NCBI GenBank assembly: GCA_034387635.1
Contig: JAOANU010000011.1
Location: forward strand, 32,501 to 96,500
Length of the DNA stretch: 64,000 bases
Origin: Rhodosporidiobolus odoratus
Taxonomy: Eukaryota > Basidiomycota > Microbotryomycetes > Sporidiobolales > Sporidiobolaceae
Direction of reading: 5' to 3'
Part shown: piece after piece, positions 11,790 to 22,413 of the stretch
Layout: each line of letters starts with the position of its first letter
How positions within the stretch are numbered: position 1 is the stretch's first letter
Position numbers and translations under genes: made by a program
The notes under the pieces: generated by a model
What the model saw: the letters and a program-made list of their open reading frames with translations, nothing else
Told to the model about the DNA's origin: nothing
Databases searched by the model: none

Positions 11790-11873
11790 TGCTCAGTGGC
11801 GGGATCGAACCGCCGACATTGGACTAATCAATGCGTATTAGGTCCACATCATAACCAACTAGATCAACCGAGC
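11790..11873 (-). tRNA. tRNA-Ile(AAU), 10-nt intron (left arm)
   Basis: Folds as a class I tRNA: acceptor GCTCGGT/ACTGAGC with discriminator A, anticodon stem TGGAC/GTCCA, T arm around GGTTCGATCCC (box B). The loop reads CT-AAT-A, so the anticodon is AAT (read as IAU, isoleucine). Ten extra bases, CGCATTGATT, sit one base 3' of the anticodon, the canonical nuclear tRNA intron position. Total 84 nt, 74 nt mature. Identical to the right-arm copy. Confidence 0.93.
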
Positions 11874-12711
11874 TAATATGAGAAGCGTGTCGAGCTTGAA
11901 TTTCTATTCGTCTACACCTTTTTCTGTCACTGAAACTGGCGAGATCAACTCTCTGTCTCTGTCTCTGTCTCTCCCCCTCGGATGTGAACTCAGTATACTT
12001 TCTTTGTAAGCGAAGGCTCTCTCCAGTAAATCTTGATCTACAAGAAGTGACTGTGGTGTTTCCTGGCAAGTCACAGAGAAGAGCTTTGCCACCAGCACCT
12101 GAGTTGGCCTTGGGCGCCCTCTGCCTCTCCCCTCCCCCCCCCCACCCCCCCCGCCCTCTCAACCCAAATCCTCAGTCCAATATTGACATTTCATTTCAAC
12201 TCCCATCTCAGCTCAAATGGAAGATCAAGATCAGGATTCAAGATCGAAGCACCCTCCCTCCAACTTGGCCTCCATTTCTGATCTCATCTTCCATTTCAAC
12301 CCCGCCTCACTGCCGTCAACCACAACACCTCGAAACTTTCTACCCTGCAAACCCCCAATAGCTATACCAGGTACACACCTGCAACACCTCACATCAGTGC
12401 ATGCACAGAGCAAAATCTCTGCAGCAGGAGAGGGAGAGTTAGTGCGTTCAGCCAATACTGCTTGTAGGCTCACGGGGATGGGCGGGTGTGTACTGCAATG
12501 CTCTCTTGTGCAGCTTCTGGAATGTAGCATTCTTTAGCATATCATGGCAAGGGGTATAGAAGGCTACGCCAGGTAACGGAAGGACGTGCAGTGTGCTCCC
12601 CTCACAGGCGCTGGGAGGCGGTAGGGACATGTGTGGTGCTTGCGGAAAGTTCTGCTAGATCAGCACACGCTGCCCCCGCATTCCCCAAGCGCTGCCCAGG
12701 GGAGAATTGCA

Positions 12712-13880
12712 GACAGTCAGATAAACGGTCAGCAACGCACAGAGACCCACCCTAAACTTACAAAATGGTCTGAAATGCACCGAGCAGCATTCGAAACCTC
12801 AAAGGCTGCCGTCACACTCCTGCACAAACCGCCACCCGGCATCCCTATACGCCAACTATCTCCCATACTCCACCTCCATTGGCATGCTAGGCTGCTCTTT
12901 GGACCGATGCGACACCCACAATGGGGCAGCAGCGAGTACACCTAGTCAGAAGGACAAGGCAAGGAATGAAGCCAGAAGGTGGCAGACGCTGGTGGAAGCA
13001 AGGTGACAGAAAGGATGGTGTGGTAAGCGGCGCTATGGTACAAGCAGGGGAACAGCATCAGTAGGATGTTGAAGGCTGTCCCAGCAGTGTGCTTGACTTG
13101 CAGCGGATACCGTACAACATTCCTGCAGCTCTGGAAGCCAAAGCCAACCTTCTCTTTCTCAAACTCCGTTTCGAACGCTCTCTCTTCCACATTGCCCATC
13201 AAGCCCACACATTTGTCGTACTAAAGCCCCTGTACGACCGCTTTCCCCTTGCTTGGATCCCCAGGCACCGGTCCTACCCCTCTCGGCTTCAAACCGCCTC
13301 TTACTCAGTACTCACGACACTGCCACCCGTTTCCACAGTCGTACCAATTCATCCTTTCCAATTTTCTTCTGGGAAGCCACTCCTTGCACTACACTTGCCA
13401 TAGCCAACTGCTGAGATGGACTGGATTGAAGCATACCAGAGTTGTCTTCAACTCTGCGGACCACACCCTCATCTACAGTGACAGCTCTCCCCAAGTAAGG
13501 GATAGTAGGAGCAGGTGCACTGGTTGGCATGCGGTAAGGTAGCATGGAAGGGCAGATCACAAGGATTGCAGGTGTGGGGCAACGAAGAACAGGACCAGCA
13601 AACCTGGGAGTTCTGTCCTTCCTCCTGCTTCTATCCTTGACCTCTTTTGCTCCTTCCACCTTGTATTAAGCTGGAGGGCCCCCAGCACTGTGATTGCTCC
13701 TCAATGAGAACACTCCTCAATGGTGCCCAGGTCACGTCGATATCGATGCCCGGGTCAAGTTGGTATTGTTGACAGCGAGAGAGCGGAATGCGGCGGTGGA
13801 CAAGGAGTTTCAGAAGGCCAAAGAAGAGGACAATCAGGCGGAGGGGGGAAAGCATTCTCCTGCCCTGTCCATCCATCACC
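12712..13880 (+). pseudogene. LINE-E, remnant of RNase H-type (Tad-like) LINE
   Basis: Plus-strand remnant starting at the inner end of the left arm. Recognisable pieces are a post-RT helical stretch at ~13090-13230 (LFLKLRFERSLFHIAH), a degenerate RNase H start IYSDSS at 13471-13488 (canonical IYTDGS) and the RNase H C-terminal signature QWCPGHVDIDARV at ~13718-13757. Frames are broken throughout, and both endonuclease and most of RT are absent. Confidence 0.6.
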
Positions 13881-16039
13881 TACTCTGCCGCCGTGCGGTT
13901 CTGTTCTCCCAAATGCGCTCCGTTTTCAGCAACCTCGGTGCACCAAAGCACTTCCTCACTGATGACCCGAAACAAATCTGCAAGAACTGCAGAACACTGT
14001 AGACCCGCAAACACAGTATGAGGAGGAGCACAAGGAACTGAGGAAGGAGTTTGAGGTGCAGCGGATCTTGAGACTGGTGTTGCTCTTCTGCCGGTCCCAC
14101 ATCTTCTCCCTCCTTCGTATCATTCAATCTTCGATCTGTTTTATCTCATGTGATCGCTACCCCCCTCTGCCTGCCAATGCTCTCTGAGGCAATCAGTCAA
14201 CAATTTTTTTGTTGTAGATCCGATACTGACTCAATTGATCAATCAATCACGTTGCTCACACATCGATTTCGCCCCTACCCTTCTCTGGACCCTAGGTGGC
14301 ACGCTGGATCTGAGATCAGCTCATTCTTTGTCTCAAAGGGGGAGTGGCACTTGTGAAACTTTCCTCTTTCCTGATCTATCTTTCACAGGTCCTTGCCACC
14401 TGTGTTATATCGTTGCCATTGTCCTACTAGCACCTGAAAACATGTACGCATAACCTTTGCCTCTAGCCCCTCCCCCCCCCCCCCCTATCTGCCACTTGCA
14501 TGTTTTTCTCTCAACTGATGTAACGGAAACAATAGTATATTGTCTGGACCAATCAGCCAGCATGACTTCTGCAAATGTGTGCAGTGTCTCTCATGGCATC
14601 TATACAATGAGCGGCTTTGAATACAGAGAGGTTGCTGGCGCAGGAGATTTCGGGAGTGGCAGGAGCATTGCTTCACAGACAAACACCTATGCTGCCTTGC
14701 CCTGCAGAGCTGCATGCTGGCTTCTTCTGATGAGGACCTCAACGGTCAGGAGACGGAGCTGTACACAAGGCAAGTATGATTATCCATAGTACTTGTTTCA
14801 TACCTGACTGAATGTGTTGGTGCATCAGATCAGCCTAGAGGCACAAGCTGTGTCTTGTTGCGGGTGATTCCGGCTTTCACAGACCATTAGCGGCTAGTCA
14901 GCCTCCTGCAGAGCATTGGATGATGGGATCGAAGCCATGGCAGAAGTGATCAAGCAATTGTTTGAATCCCTCATTGCTTGAGCAAGTCGCTTCAGGCCTA
15001 TACAAACCTATGTGGACTGATTGCCTCTGATAGATTTTCCACGGCTCAGGGGCATTTATGCCACGATAAATAAGAGAAGGGAGACAATCTGAAGAGTGGA
15101 TGAAGCACAGAAGTGGGAAAACACAGGTAGGGAGAAAGAGAAGAGGATGTACTGGGATTCACTTCTTCTCCAGCTCTTCTCTCTCCCCATACACCTGGAA
15201 CACCAGAAGATGGTCTTTCCTGGCTGCCAGCTCGCCGCAGCCCCCGCACTCCCATTTTGGGGCGTCAGCGGCATGGTAGTGCTTAGTGACTCCGATATAG
15301 TGGGATTTGGGGCCCAGGCGGGAAAGGACGACACCACGGCAGACAAAGGCTTTGGATGGCGGGTGTGGTCCAGGACCGAGTGCTGCTCTGGCTGACATGG
15401 TGTGATCCATTGGATAGTCAATCCTAGAGGGCGGCTTTGAGTTGTTGTCGGATCGCAGAAACCAAAAGAAGGGGCGACAAGTGGTGTAAAGCAGTGGGCT
15501 TGAGAAGGTGGCTGTGTTCTGCCTGGCCACTTTTGCCAACTTCTCTTGCGGGCTGTCACCGTTGCTGCTGTGTCCACCGCTGCTGTGCTTATTCTCCATA
15601 CCCGCCTTGTACGCCAATGGCATTCTTCCACACTTCACCCCCGGCCACGTCTGCCTTCTCTGACTCTCCTCCTACCCTGCCCTTTCCAGCTCGTCGTTAA
15701 CCGCCGCTCTGCCGACTTGTCTGCCCACTCTATCACCTCCTCACCGCTCAGCTGAACCCCAGCCATGCTCTTTTGCCAATCACCGCTTTACTGCACTACC
15801 TCAGTTCTCTGCCAATGTGGCATGAACTTTGTTTATCTGTTTATTCCAGGCTTAGAGTCTGTATCAGGCCATTAGCCCATGTAGACCACCAGAGAGATAG
15901 AGGGGGAGAAAGGACACAAGGTACATTTGACAGTGGAAAGGAAGAGAGGACACACAAGGCGAGAGAAGAATAGGAGGGGGGAAGAACCAACTCTATCACT
16001 AACTCATCGCTTCACTGCACACCCGGCAGCCTCCTCCAC
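13881..16039. other. Spacer core without an assignable gene
   Basis: No element recognised. It holds a poly-C run (about 14471-14484). One minus-strand frame at 15159-15638 (159 aa) contains a CGGC pair and a basic/charged C-terminus (AARKDHLLVFQVYGEREELEKK region), but it overlaps another frame of similar length and I cannot support it as a gene. Short purine-rich stretches at 15890-15975 are low complexity. Confidence 0.4.
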
Positions 16040-18465
16040 CATTCATCGCTTCGCTGCACCGCCGGCGTTTCCCCTCACTGTGGCAGAAAGCCGCGGGGAG
16101 TGATCAGTCGCGCTGATGTAGCTAAGGATAGCTGGCAGGAAAGCTGCTGAGGAAAGGAGGGCACTGAGGGGAGGGAGGTGCCGGGTAGGGAGGGGAAAGA
16201 GGAGGGAGGAGCGCTGGCTGGCGTTGAGTGGGCAGTGGAAAAAGAAGTGCTGGCGGGTCTCTTCCTTGCTGCACTCGCAGAGGCCAATTGGGTGAAGCTT
16301 GGCGCGGTGAAGGGAGTGAGTGAGGTGTGAGAAGTTGGTTCGGACGTGAGTGAGCAGAGTGGCTTGAGGCGGGGTAGGAAGCGAAGGAGGCGGCGGAAAG
16401 CGGATGAGGGATCTATTGCCCGAAGAGCTCGGATTTCCACTGATCCTTCTGGACAGATTTGGCCGCCTGCAGCACCGCAAATGTGCTTTTAGGCAAGGTG
16501 TCGCCCCCCAGGATCCGCCCTGCGCCGTCCGAGGGACGGCGAGTAGGGTGGCTCAATACCGCAGAGAATGACCGAAGGGGGAGCGACCGTCGAGGGGGCA
16601 GCGTGGGGGGGAAGAAAGAGGACAACGACAGTCTTGAGCGGCTCAAAGCTAGACGAGTGGGTAAGTTTGCGTGGTGAGGTGGTTGACCGCTTCTATTGCT
16701 GTTTCCCCCCATGCAAACAGGCTCAAATTGTCAATTCACCCATAGCATGTCGAGTGCTCGGTCTTGCACACTTCGATGGCTTCAAATTGTGCACCTTGAA
16801 GGCCGCCAGTGAGAGAGGCGAACCCTAAGGTAAGCCTTCCTGCTTCTCGTGCCCGCTCTTCTGGTCACCGAGGTGAAGGGTGCAACTCCTACCGCTCAGC
16901 TTACGATGCAATGAGGTGTCGCGGCCCCGCCGGCATCCCGCGTTCCTCCAAGTCGCTGTCGAGCGTGTCTGCTTTGACACAACACAGAGAAGGCGCTGGC
17001 GACGCTGAGCGCAACTCCAATGATTATGTTGCCTTTATCGCGCAGACTACGGCGTCATCTGCTGCTCGAGCTCACCGCCCGCCAATGTGCGGCGTCGCCT
17101 CAAGTCCTCTGTTATCCTTGAGGTAAGCCATTCTTCTTGCGCTTTGGCGAGGGTACGCTCAAAGGCTATCAAGCAATACGCTTCAGAATTTGTGTAGTCA
17201 GGCTTCTTAAACTTCCAAAGCACAATGCCGTCAGCGTCTTTCCAGGATAGGAAGGTGGCCAAGACAGGAGGCAGCTTGGAAGAGGGGGACAAGCCGCAGA
17301 CGCAGATGCAGCGAGCATCTGGAAGAGAGCATTTTTGAGGATGTGGGCGCCAGGCGCAGCGTAGGGACGCAATGATAAGATGGCTTGCCAGATTTCCTCC
17401 TCTTCCAGCTTTGGCCATGGCAGGGGATGTTTCCAGGAGCGACGAGTCGGTATTGGAGACGGCCTCGGCATTGGGAGAGGTAGAGAGGAGTCCTGCCGTA
17501 GGAAGATGGGGATGGCAGATTTTGGAGAGTGCTGACGAAAGATCGCAACTTTGTTCTGGATAACAGGCGAGCCACCGGATCATGCTATACATAATGGAGG
17601 GGACGTACTTCTGACGTCTCTGCCCTCCACAGCGTCCCCTGAGTCCTTCTTTCTTAAGTTCCCATTCCCAAAACTGTTCGCCTCACTGTCTGTGGCGTCG
17701 CTTTCTTCGAGTTCTTGGCATGGTTGGAGGAACGGCTGTAGTAGACGCAGCTTGTGCTGGCCGGCGATCGCGTACGTCCCGTGTTGGCGGTGTTCGCGGT
17801 GTCCCCCCCGTCTCTCCTTTGACCAAGTTGACTTCCTTCCACAGGTTCTCTGGCGCTACCTTTCACCGCCGCGCTTGATCCGACTCACTCTGCGCTCGAC
17901 GGCATAACACTCGAACTCGATTGCGGGCCGTCTTGGCTGCCTGCTTTGCCGCCGGGGGTTGGGTCACGCTTCTGCAATGGTCCTGGACCACCATCGATTC
18001 GCCTTGCCCTCTGGCACGGCGCGGGAATGGGGGACGGTGGCAATGGAGGTCTATGATAGGATGCGAGTAAGTTGTTCTCCTTCCTTGTTGACTCCTCAAA
18101 GTGAGGGGGAGGCCGCAGGAGGCCGCATCAGTGTGCTGAAGATGTTGTAGCCACTTGCCACTGTTGCTGGGACGGCCTTGCGGAAGAGGGGGCAAGGGGT
18201 AAAGGGTGCGGCTTGGCTGGTGCAAGCCTGACAACCGTACAGATAGGGCGGTGGTCGGAGCCGCTTCTGAGAGCCTCGTTAACAGACCAGCTGACGAGAT
18301 CTGCGCATGTCCGCGGGTGCGTGACGACGAGGTCAAGGGTGCTGGCCGGCTGACCATTATGGGAGAAGAAAGTGGCTGCATCGGGTGCGAGAGTAAGCAT
18401 CAAGCCCGCGCTTAAAACGCCGTAAGCAACACCCAGTGCATCTGTTGGCAAGAGAATCAGCAGCT
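16040..18465 (-). pseudogene. LINE-F, remnant of Tad-like LINE (endonuclease-RT-zinc region)
   Basis: Minus strand, 5' end at the inner border of the right arm. The endonuclease C-terminus lies at ~18390-18215 (GQPASTLDLVVTH, then the catalytic SDHRPI). The start of RT lies at ~17460-17300 (LPWPKLEEEEIWQAILSLRP...APG). The C-terminal Cys/His segment lies at ~16300-16210 (LCECSKEETRQHFFFHCP), typical of fungal LINE tails. Frameshifts and stops interrupt every part and the catalytic core of RT cannot be followed. Its EN half starts exactly where the inverted-repeat homology ends. Confidence 0.7.
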
Positions 18466-19022
18466 TGCAATTCTCCCCTGGGCAGCGCTTGGGGAATGCG
18501 GGGGCAGCGTGTGCTGATCTAGCAGAACTTTCCGCAAGCACCACACATGTCCCTACCGCCTCCCAGCGCCTGTGAGGGGAGCACACTGCACGTCCTTCCG
18601 TTACCTGGCGTAGCCTTCTATACCCCTTGCCATGATATGCTAAAGAATGCTACATTCCAGAAGCTGCACAAGAGAGCATTGCAGTACACACCCGCCCATC
18701 CCCGTGAGCCTACAAGCAGTATTGGCTGAACGCACTAACTCTCCCTCTCCTGCTGCAGAGATTTTGCTCTGTGCATGCACTGATGTGAGGTGTTGCAGGT
18801 GTGTACCTGGTATAGCTATTGGGGGTTTGCAGGGTAGAAAGTTTCGAGGTGTTGTGGTTGACGGCAGTGAGGCGGGGTTGAAATGGAAGATGAGATCAGA
18901 AATGGAGGCCAAGTTGGAGGGAGGGTGCTTCGATCTTGAATCCTGATCTTGATCTTCCATTTGAGCTGAGATGGGAGTTGAAATGAAATGTCAATATTGG
19001 ACTGAGGATTTGGGTTGAGAGA

Positions 19023-19047
19023 GGGGGGGGGGGGGGGGGGGGGGGGG
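19023..19047 (+). repeat. Poly-G tract (25 G)
   Basis: Longest homopolymer in the window. The matching position in the left arm is interrupted (C runs split by T and A at 12133 and 12144), so its length is evolving between otherwise near-identical arms or is a sequencing-error site. Confidence 0.9.
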
Positions 19048-19310
19048 AGGGGAGAGGCAGAGGGCGCCCAAGGCCAACTCAGGTGCTGCTGGTGGCAAAG
19101 CTCTTCTCTGTGACTTGCCAGGAAACACCACAGTCACTTCTTGTAGATCAAGATTTACTGGAGAGAGCCTTCGCTTACAAAGAAAGTATACTGAGTTCAC
19201 ATCCGAGGGGGAGAGACAGAGACAGAGACAGAGAGTTGATCTCGCCAGTTTCAGTGACAGAAAAAGGTGTAGACGAATAGAAATTCAAGCTCGACACGCT
19301 TCTCATATTA

Positions 19311-19394
19311 GCTCGGTTGATCTAGTTGGTTATGATGTGGACCTAATACGCATTGATTAGTCCAATGTCGGCGGTTCGATCCCGCCACTGAGCA
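19311..19394 (+). tRNA. tRNA-Ile(AAU), 10-nt intron (right arm)
   Basis: Same 84-nt sequence as 11790-11873, opposite orientation. Acceptor stem 19311-19317 pairs with 19387-19393; the anticodon AAT is at 19345-19347 and the intron at 19349-19358. Because it lies in the inverted repeat, the two genes face each other across the spacer mirror axis. Confidence 0.93.
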
Positions 19395-19401
19395 TTTTTT
19401 T
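19395..19401 (+). terminator. Pol III terminator of right-arm tRNA-Ile
   Basis: T7 immediately after the discriminator base. Confidence 0.8.
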
Positions 19402-21755
19402 CATCTTGGCCGGCTTGTCCATCTCTGCACCTATCCCCCCCACGCTCCTGAGTTGAGCCCGCCGGAGGACCTCCAGGGCATAGGATATGGCACGAACACC
19501 TGTCTGTCTACGAGCTCCAAGGCACCAGTGACTGCTCAGCGCGTATGCATATGCTTGATAAGCCTGCTAGACACCGGGATGACCGCATCACCACACAAGA
19601 CAGCCACAACTCAGGCGGGAAGTGGCAACAGACCTGGCCATGCGATTCACTAGCAGTGGCTGGCTTCACACCATACTTAGCTGTCCACAAAAGCACAGAG
19701 TCCTAGACTCCATTCTTGGATTCTGTATTCTCAAGCACGACGTTGCTGAGTACCGGTTCATTGAGGTTGTTTTCTGTATGCCTTGCAGTCGCCAGCAATG
19801 CGACCCAGTCGGAGACAATCCGGATGTGTGGTTGAATAAACAGGCACTGTATGTGGTCAATTGGCAGCTGGTGTTCCCTCCAAGGAGTTTCAAAGTTTCA
19901 AGGCTCTGGGTCTCAGCTACACACACAGCAACAGCAGGAGAGATTCTGGGGCTTGAATGAACTCTCAATGAGGGCTCAGGTGGACAGAGGAGATGATAAA
20001 CATAGTCCTGGAATATACTGCATCATGCGTATCCTCAACAGCTGTAATGCTCGCATCGTGGTGTCCCTCACACATCAAGAGGTTATGCTCATTGTGCACT
20101 TGGTCCTCGTAGTGTGTTTCCGTCAATCTAAGACCCTGTCCACTATCCTATCTGAGTGAGAATCGCATGGTGAGAACCTGCTGTCAACACTGAGGTGCAG
20201 GGAGTCTGGTAAAATTCCTGGAGAGGCAAAGTGATTGCCAACACGCATTGTTATGTGACCACATGAAAGGTAAGACCAGGGTTATAGCTGAAGGATGGAG
20301 AGGAAGTTCAAGGGAGACAGTCAGATCGAGCAAGATGGACAGAAGCCAAGAGCAATGATCCTGATGTTCAAAACAATGGAAGAGGGAGACTAGCACTGAA
20401 GAGAGAGGAGGAGCGGGGAAGGAAAGTTTGCTACAAGTCCAAAATGTTGAGTGACCCATCTATTCCTATTTGGTTGTACCTCAAGTAAAGCGATGATAGT
20501 GACAAGGATGGAAGAGTGTTGATTGCGGACCAGTTGACTCAGGAGAAGAAAGAGGACTTAGCAGCGGTAGGTCTTGCAACATTCAATGTGTTGTGTGAGG
20601 CATGGTTACCTTACAGACCACACCTCAGCATGGACCTGAACACAAAGATGTAGTTCTAAGCTTGGAAGGAAGGAAGGAAGGGAGAGAAAAGTACAGAACA
20701 GCAACCTTGTTGGCCACTACCTCCTCGAGACACTCCAGCAGAATGCTCACCAAATATACACTGCAACAGAGAACAGAAACAACATGTGAATAGGGGGAAA
20801 GCTGCTCATGAGCTGAGTGTTTGTTATCAGCTGTTCTTGGTAGGACTGGTGCCTGCCACAACACTCTATAGCCAAGTCTCATCTCACTTTGCTCCCCTTT
20901 CTTGCTTTTCAATCTTACTCTCGCTTGCTATTCAATCTTACTCTTTTTAGGCTTACATGTATCGTACAGGGTCTGCACTCCTTCAAAGCTTGTGGAAAGG
21001 AAACTGTCCAGGGCACTCCTGTCAAGGCCGAGAGTTGATGGTGACCAGGCTGGATCCTGATCTACGTGACTCTCTCTGGTCCCTTTGCACTGCTATTTTC
21101 GCATGCAAATCTGATACCCAGCCTACTGTAACTCTTGTCCGAGCCATGGGAATCCCCTCTATGGCAAATTGCCTTATTTTGACCTGCCCAAAGAAGAGGT
21201 GTCTCACATGTCTCCCTTACAGTGATCTCATTCTGGCGGGACTCGTGGGTCCTTTGCACTTATTGGAATGTTCCAGCAGTACATTGTTTTACCGTGAAAG
21301 CTGCCACAGCAAAATGTGGCTTTCAGCAGACTGTGGCCCTGTGCACTTTCAGCCATGACGGAAATAGACAAGGTGCTGCTTCCGCTGGTTCAACATTGAC
21401 TCTCCCTGTTCCATCTCTGCAGACTGCGTGCAGCTTTTTGTGGCAAAGTGTCACTTGCTGGGGTCATAGATTGGGCCAATGAGGCAGTGGGCTTCGCTGG
21501 CAATCAGAGGTGAGCAGGCAGAAAAGCCTGGGTCTGGTTCTCTGTGGATGTGCTGATGTCAGATCTGCTCTTCACTAGTCTTGGGACATGCATGGCGTGG
21601 CACACCCACTGTACCTCTACCTTCAAAGCCCCTAGGGAGAGACACAAAGCATGATTGCCCTATATATCTGGCAGCACGCTTAGCAGCACACCGGTGTTGC
21701 GTGCACAGTCTACATTGTCTTCAAACAGTACTCTACTGTACTCATACAGTAGGCA

Positions 21756-21851
21756 AGAAGAGGGTGAAGCAGAACAGACAGACGAGGGTGAACCAGAACA
21801 GACAGAAGAGGGTGAACCAGAACGGACAGAAGAGGGTGAACCAGAACAGAC
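21756..21851 (+). repeat. 24-bp minisatellite, four units
   Basis: Four head-to-tail 24-bp units (AGAAGAGGGTGAACCAGAAC followed by RGAC), with four single-base variants between them. In one plus-strand frame they read as an octapeptide repeat EEGEPEQT inside a 152-residue open frame (21655-22113). It begins 35 bp outside the right arm and has no counterpart beside the left arm. Confidence 0.9.
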
Positions 21852-22387
21852 AGATGCTGCAAGCAGCCCAGAAAAAAGGGTGGTCCCATGCCCTTGTAGA
21901 CTGGCCTTGTTCACTCCCCACCACAACAGAGATGGCACAAGGCGGAGGCGCTGTCTTCAACCACACAAGTGGAGCAAGAGCACGGAAAAGAAGAAACCAT
22001 TATCTCCTGTCTTCTCTTTATGCAAGGCGTACCAGGCTCAAGCCGGAGCGAGTCCAGTTGCTGAGTCAGGGGAAGGAGGTGGAAGTCTTGCTTGTGTTGT
22101 TTCCCCCCACTAAAAGAGAAAGTAACAGTGATTCAGTCTAGATTCCAAGAACGACAAGAGAAGGGGATAGTAGCGGTGAAGGAAGCCCATTCTACAAGTC
22201 TGCCGCGCTCCCATCTCGAGTCAACCGATCACACAACTTCATGTCTCATTAAGGTGCAAGAGAAGTTCTGTCTGCGGGCTGCAAGAGCGGGTCAAGGAAG
22301 GATCTGATTGAGATGGAGGAGGCAGCGATAGAGAGCAGGGAGACGAGAGAGGGTAAATGGAAAAAAGGACTTAACAGGGAAACTCAA
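21852..22387. other. Region between minisatellite and Gypsy-B, possible 3' LTR remnant
   Basis: No gene. Reading on the minus strand from Gypsy-B, a purine tract CAAGGGGG (~22420) precedes TGAGTGCTAGGCGG, the arrangement expected of a polypurine tract followed by an LTR start. The far LTR end cannot be fixed. Confidence 0.3.
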
Positions 22388-22413
22388 ACGGGATAGGCAG
22401 TCCGCCTAGCACT
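22388..22413. repeat. 26-bp dispersed repeat, copy 1
   Basis: Matches 30185-30210 at 25 of 26 bases, with GGCAGTCCGCCTAGCACT in common. The two copies lie outside the two ends of Gypsy-B, in the same orientation. Confidence 0.7.

Larger units (their letters stand above)
9466..12711. repeat. Left arm of a ~3.25 kb inverted repeat
   Basis: The reverse complement of 18466-21721. All open frames of the inner ~2.2 kb are duplicated residue for residue (for example 11224-11562 minus and 19622-19960 plus). Mismatches concentrate in the outer part (about 9480-10110). Small indels include the block after TTGCA near 10610 and the homopolymer at 12134-12152. Homology starts sharply at 9466 and stops at 12711. 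The arm carries a tRNA-Ile gene, a (CTTC)n stretch at 10504-10521 and a (CTCTGT)n tract near 11950-11975. Frames such as 9829-10230 (minus, 133 aa) resemble nothing I know and may be fortuitous. Confidence 0.92.
18466..21721. repeat. Right arm of the ~3.25 kb inverted repeat
   Basis: Inverted copy of 9466-12711. It is 10 bp longer overall; the main difference is a 25-G run (19023-19047), where the left arm has a shorter, interrupted C tract. It carries the second tRNA-Ile gene. No complete protein gene is recognisable; frames such as 20957-21358 (133 aa) exist in both arms with a few substitutions. Confidence 0.92.

Noticed and set aside
15159..15638. Possible zinc-binding ORF in the spacer core
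   Set aside because: A single CxxC-type pair is insufficient, two overlapping frames are equally long, and there is no splice or family support.
21756..21851. CRISPR-like array
   Set aside because: Units are contiguous 24-bp tandem repeats without spacers, in a eukaryotic genome.
21581..22141. 186-aa frame spanning the minisatellite
   Set aside because: Runs from inverted-repeat DNA through the 24-bp array; the repeat keeps all three frames open, and no domain is visible.
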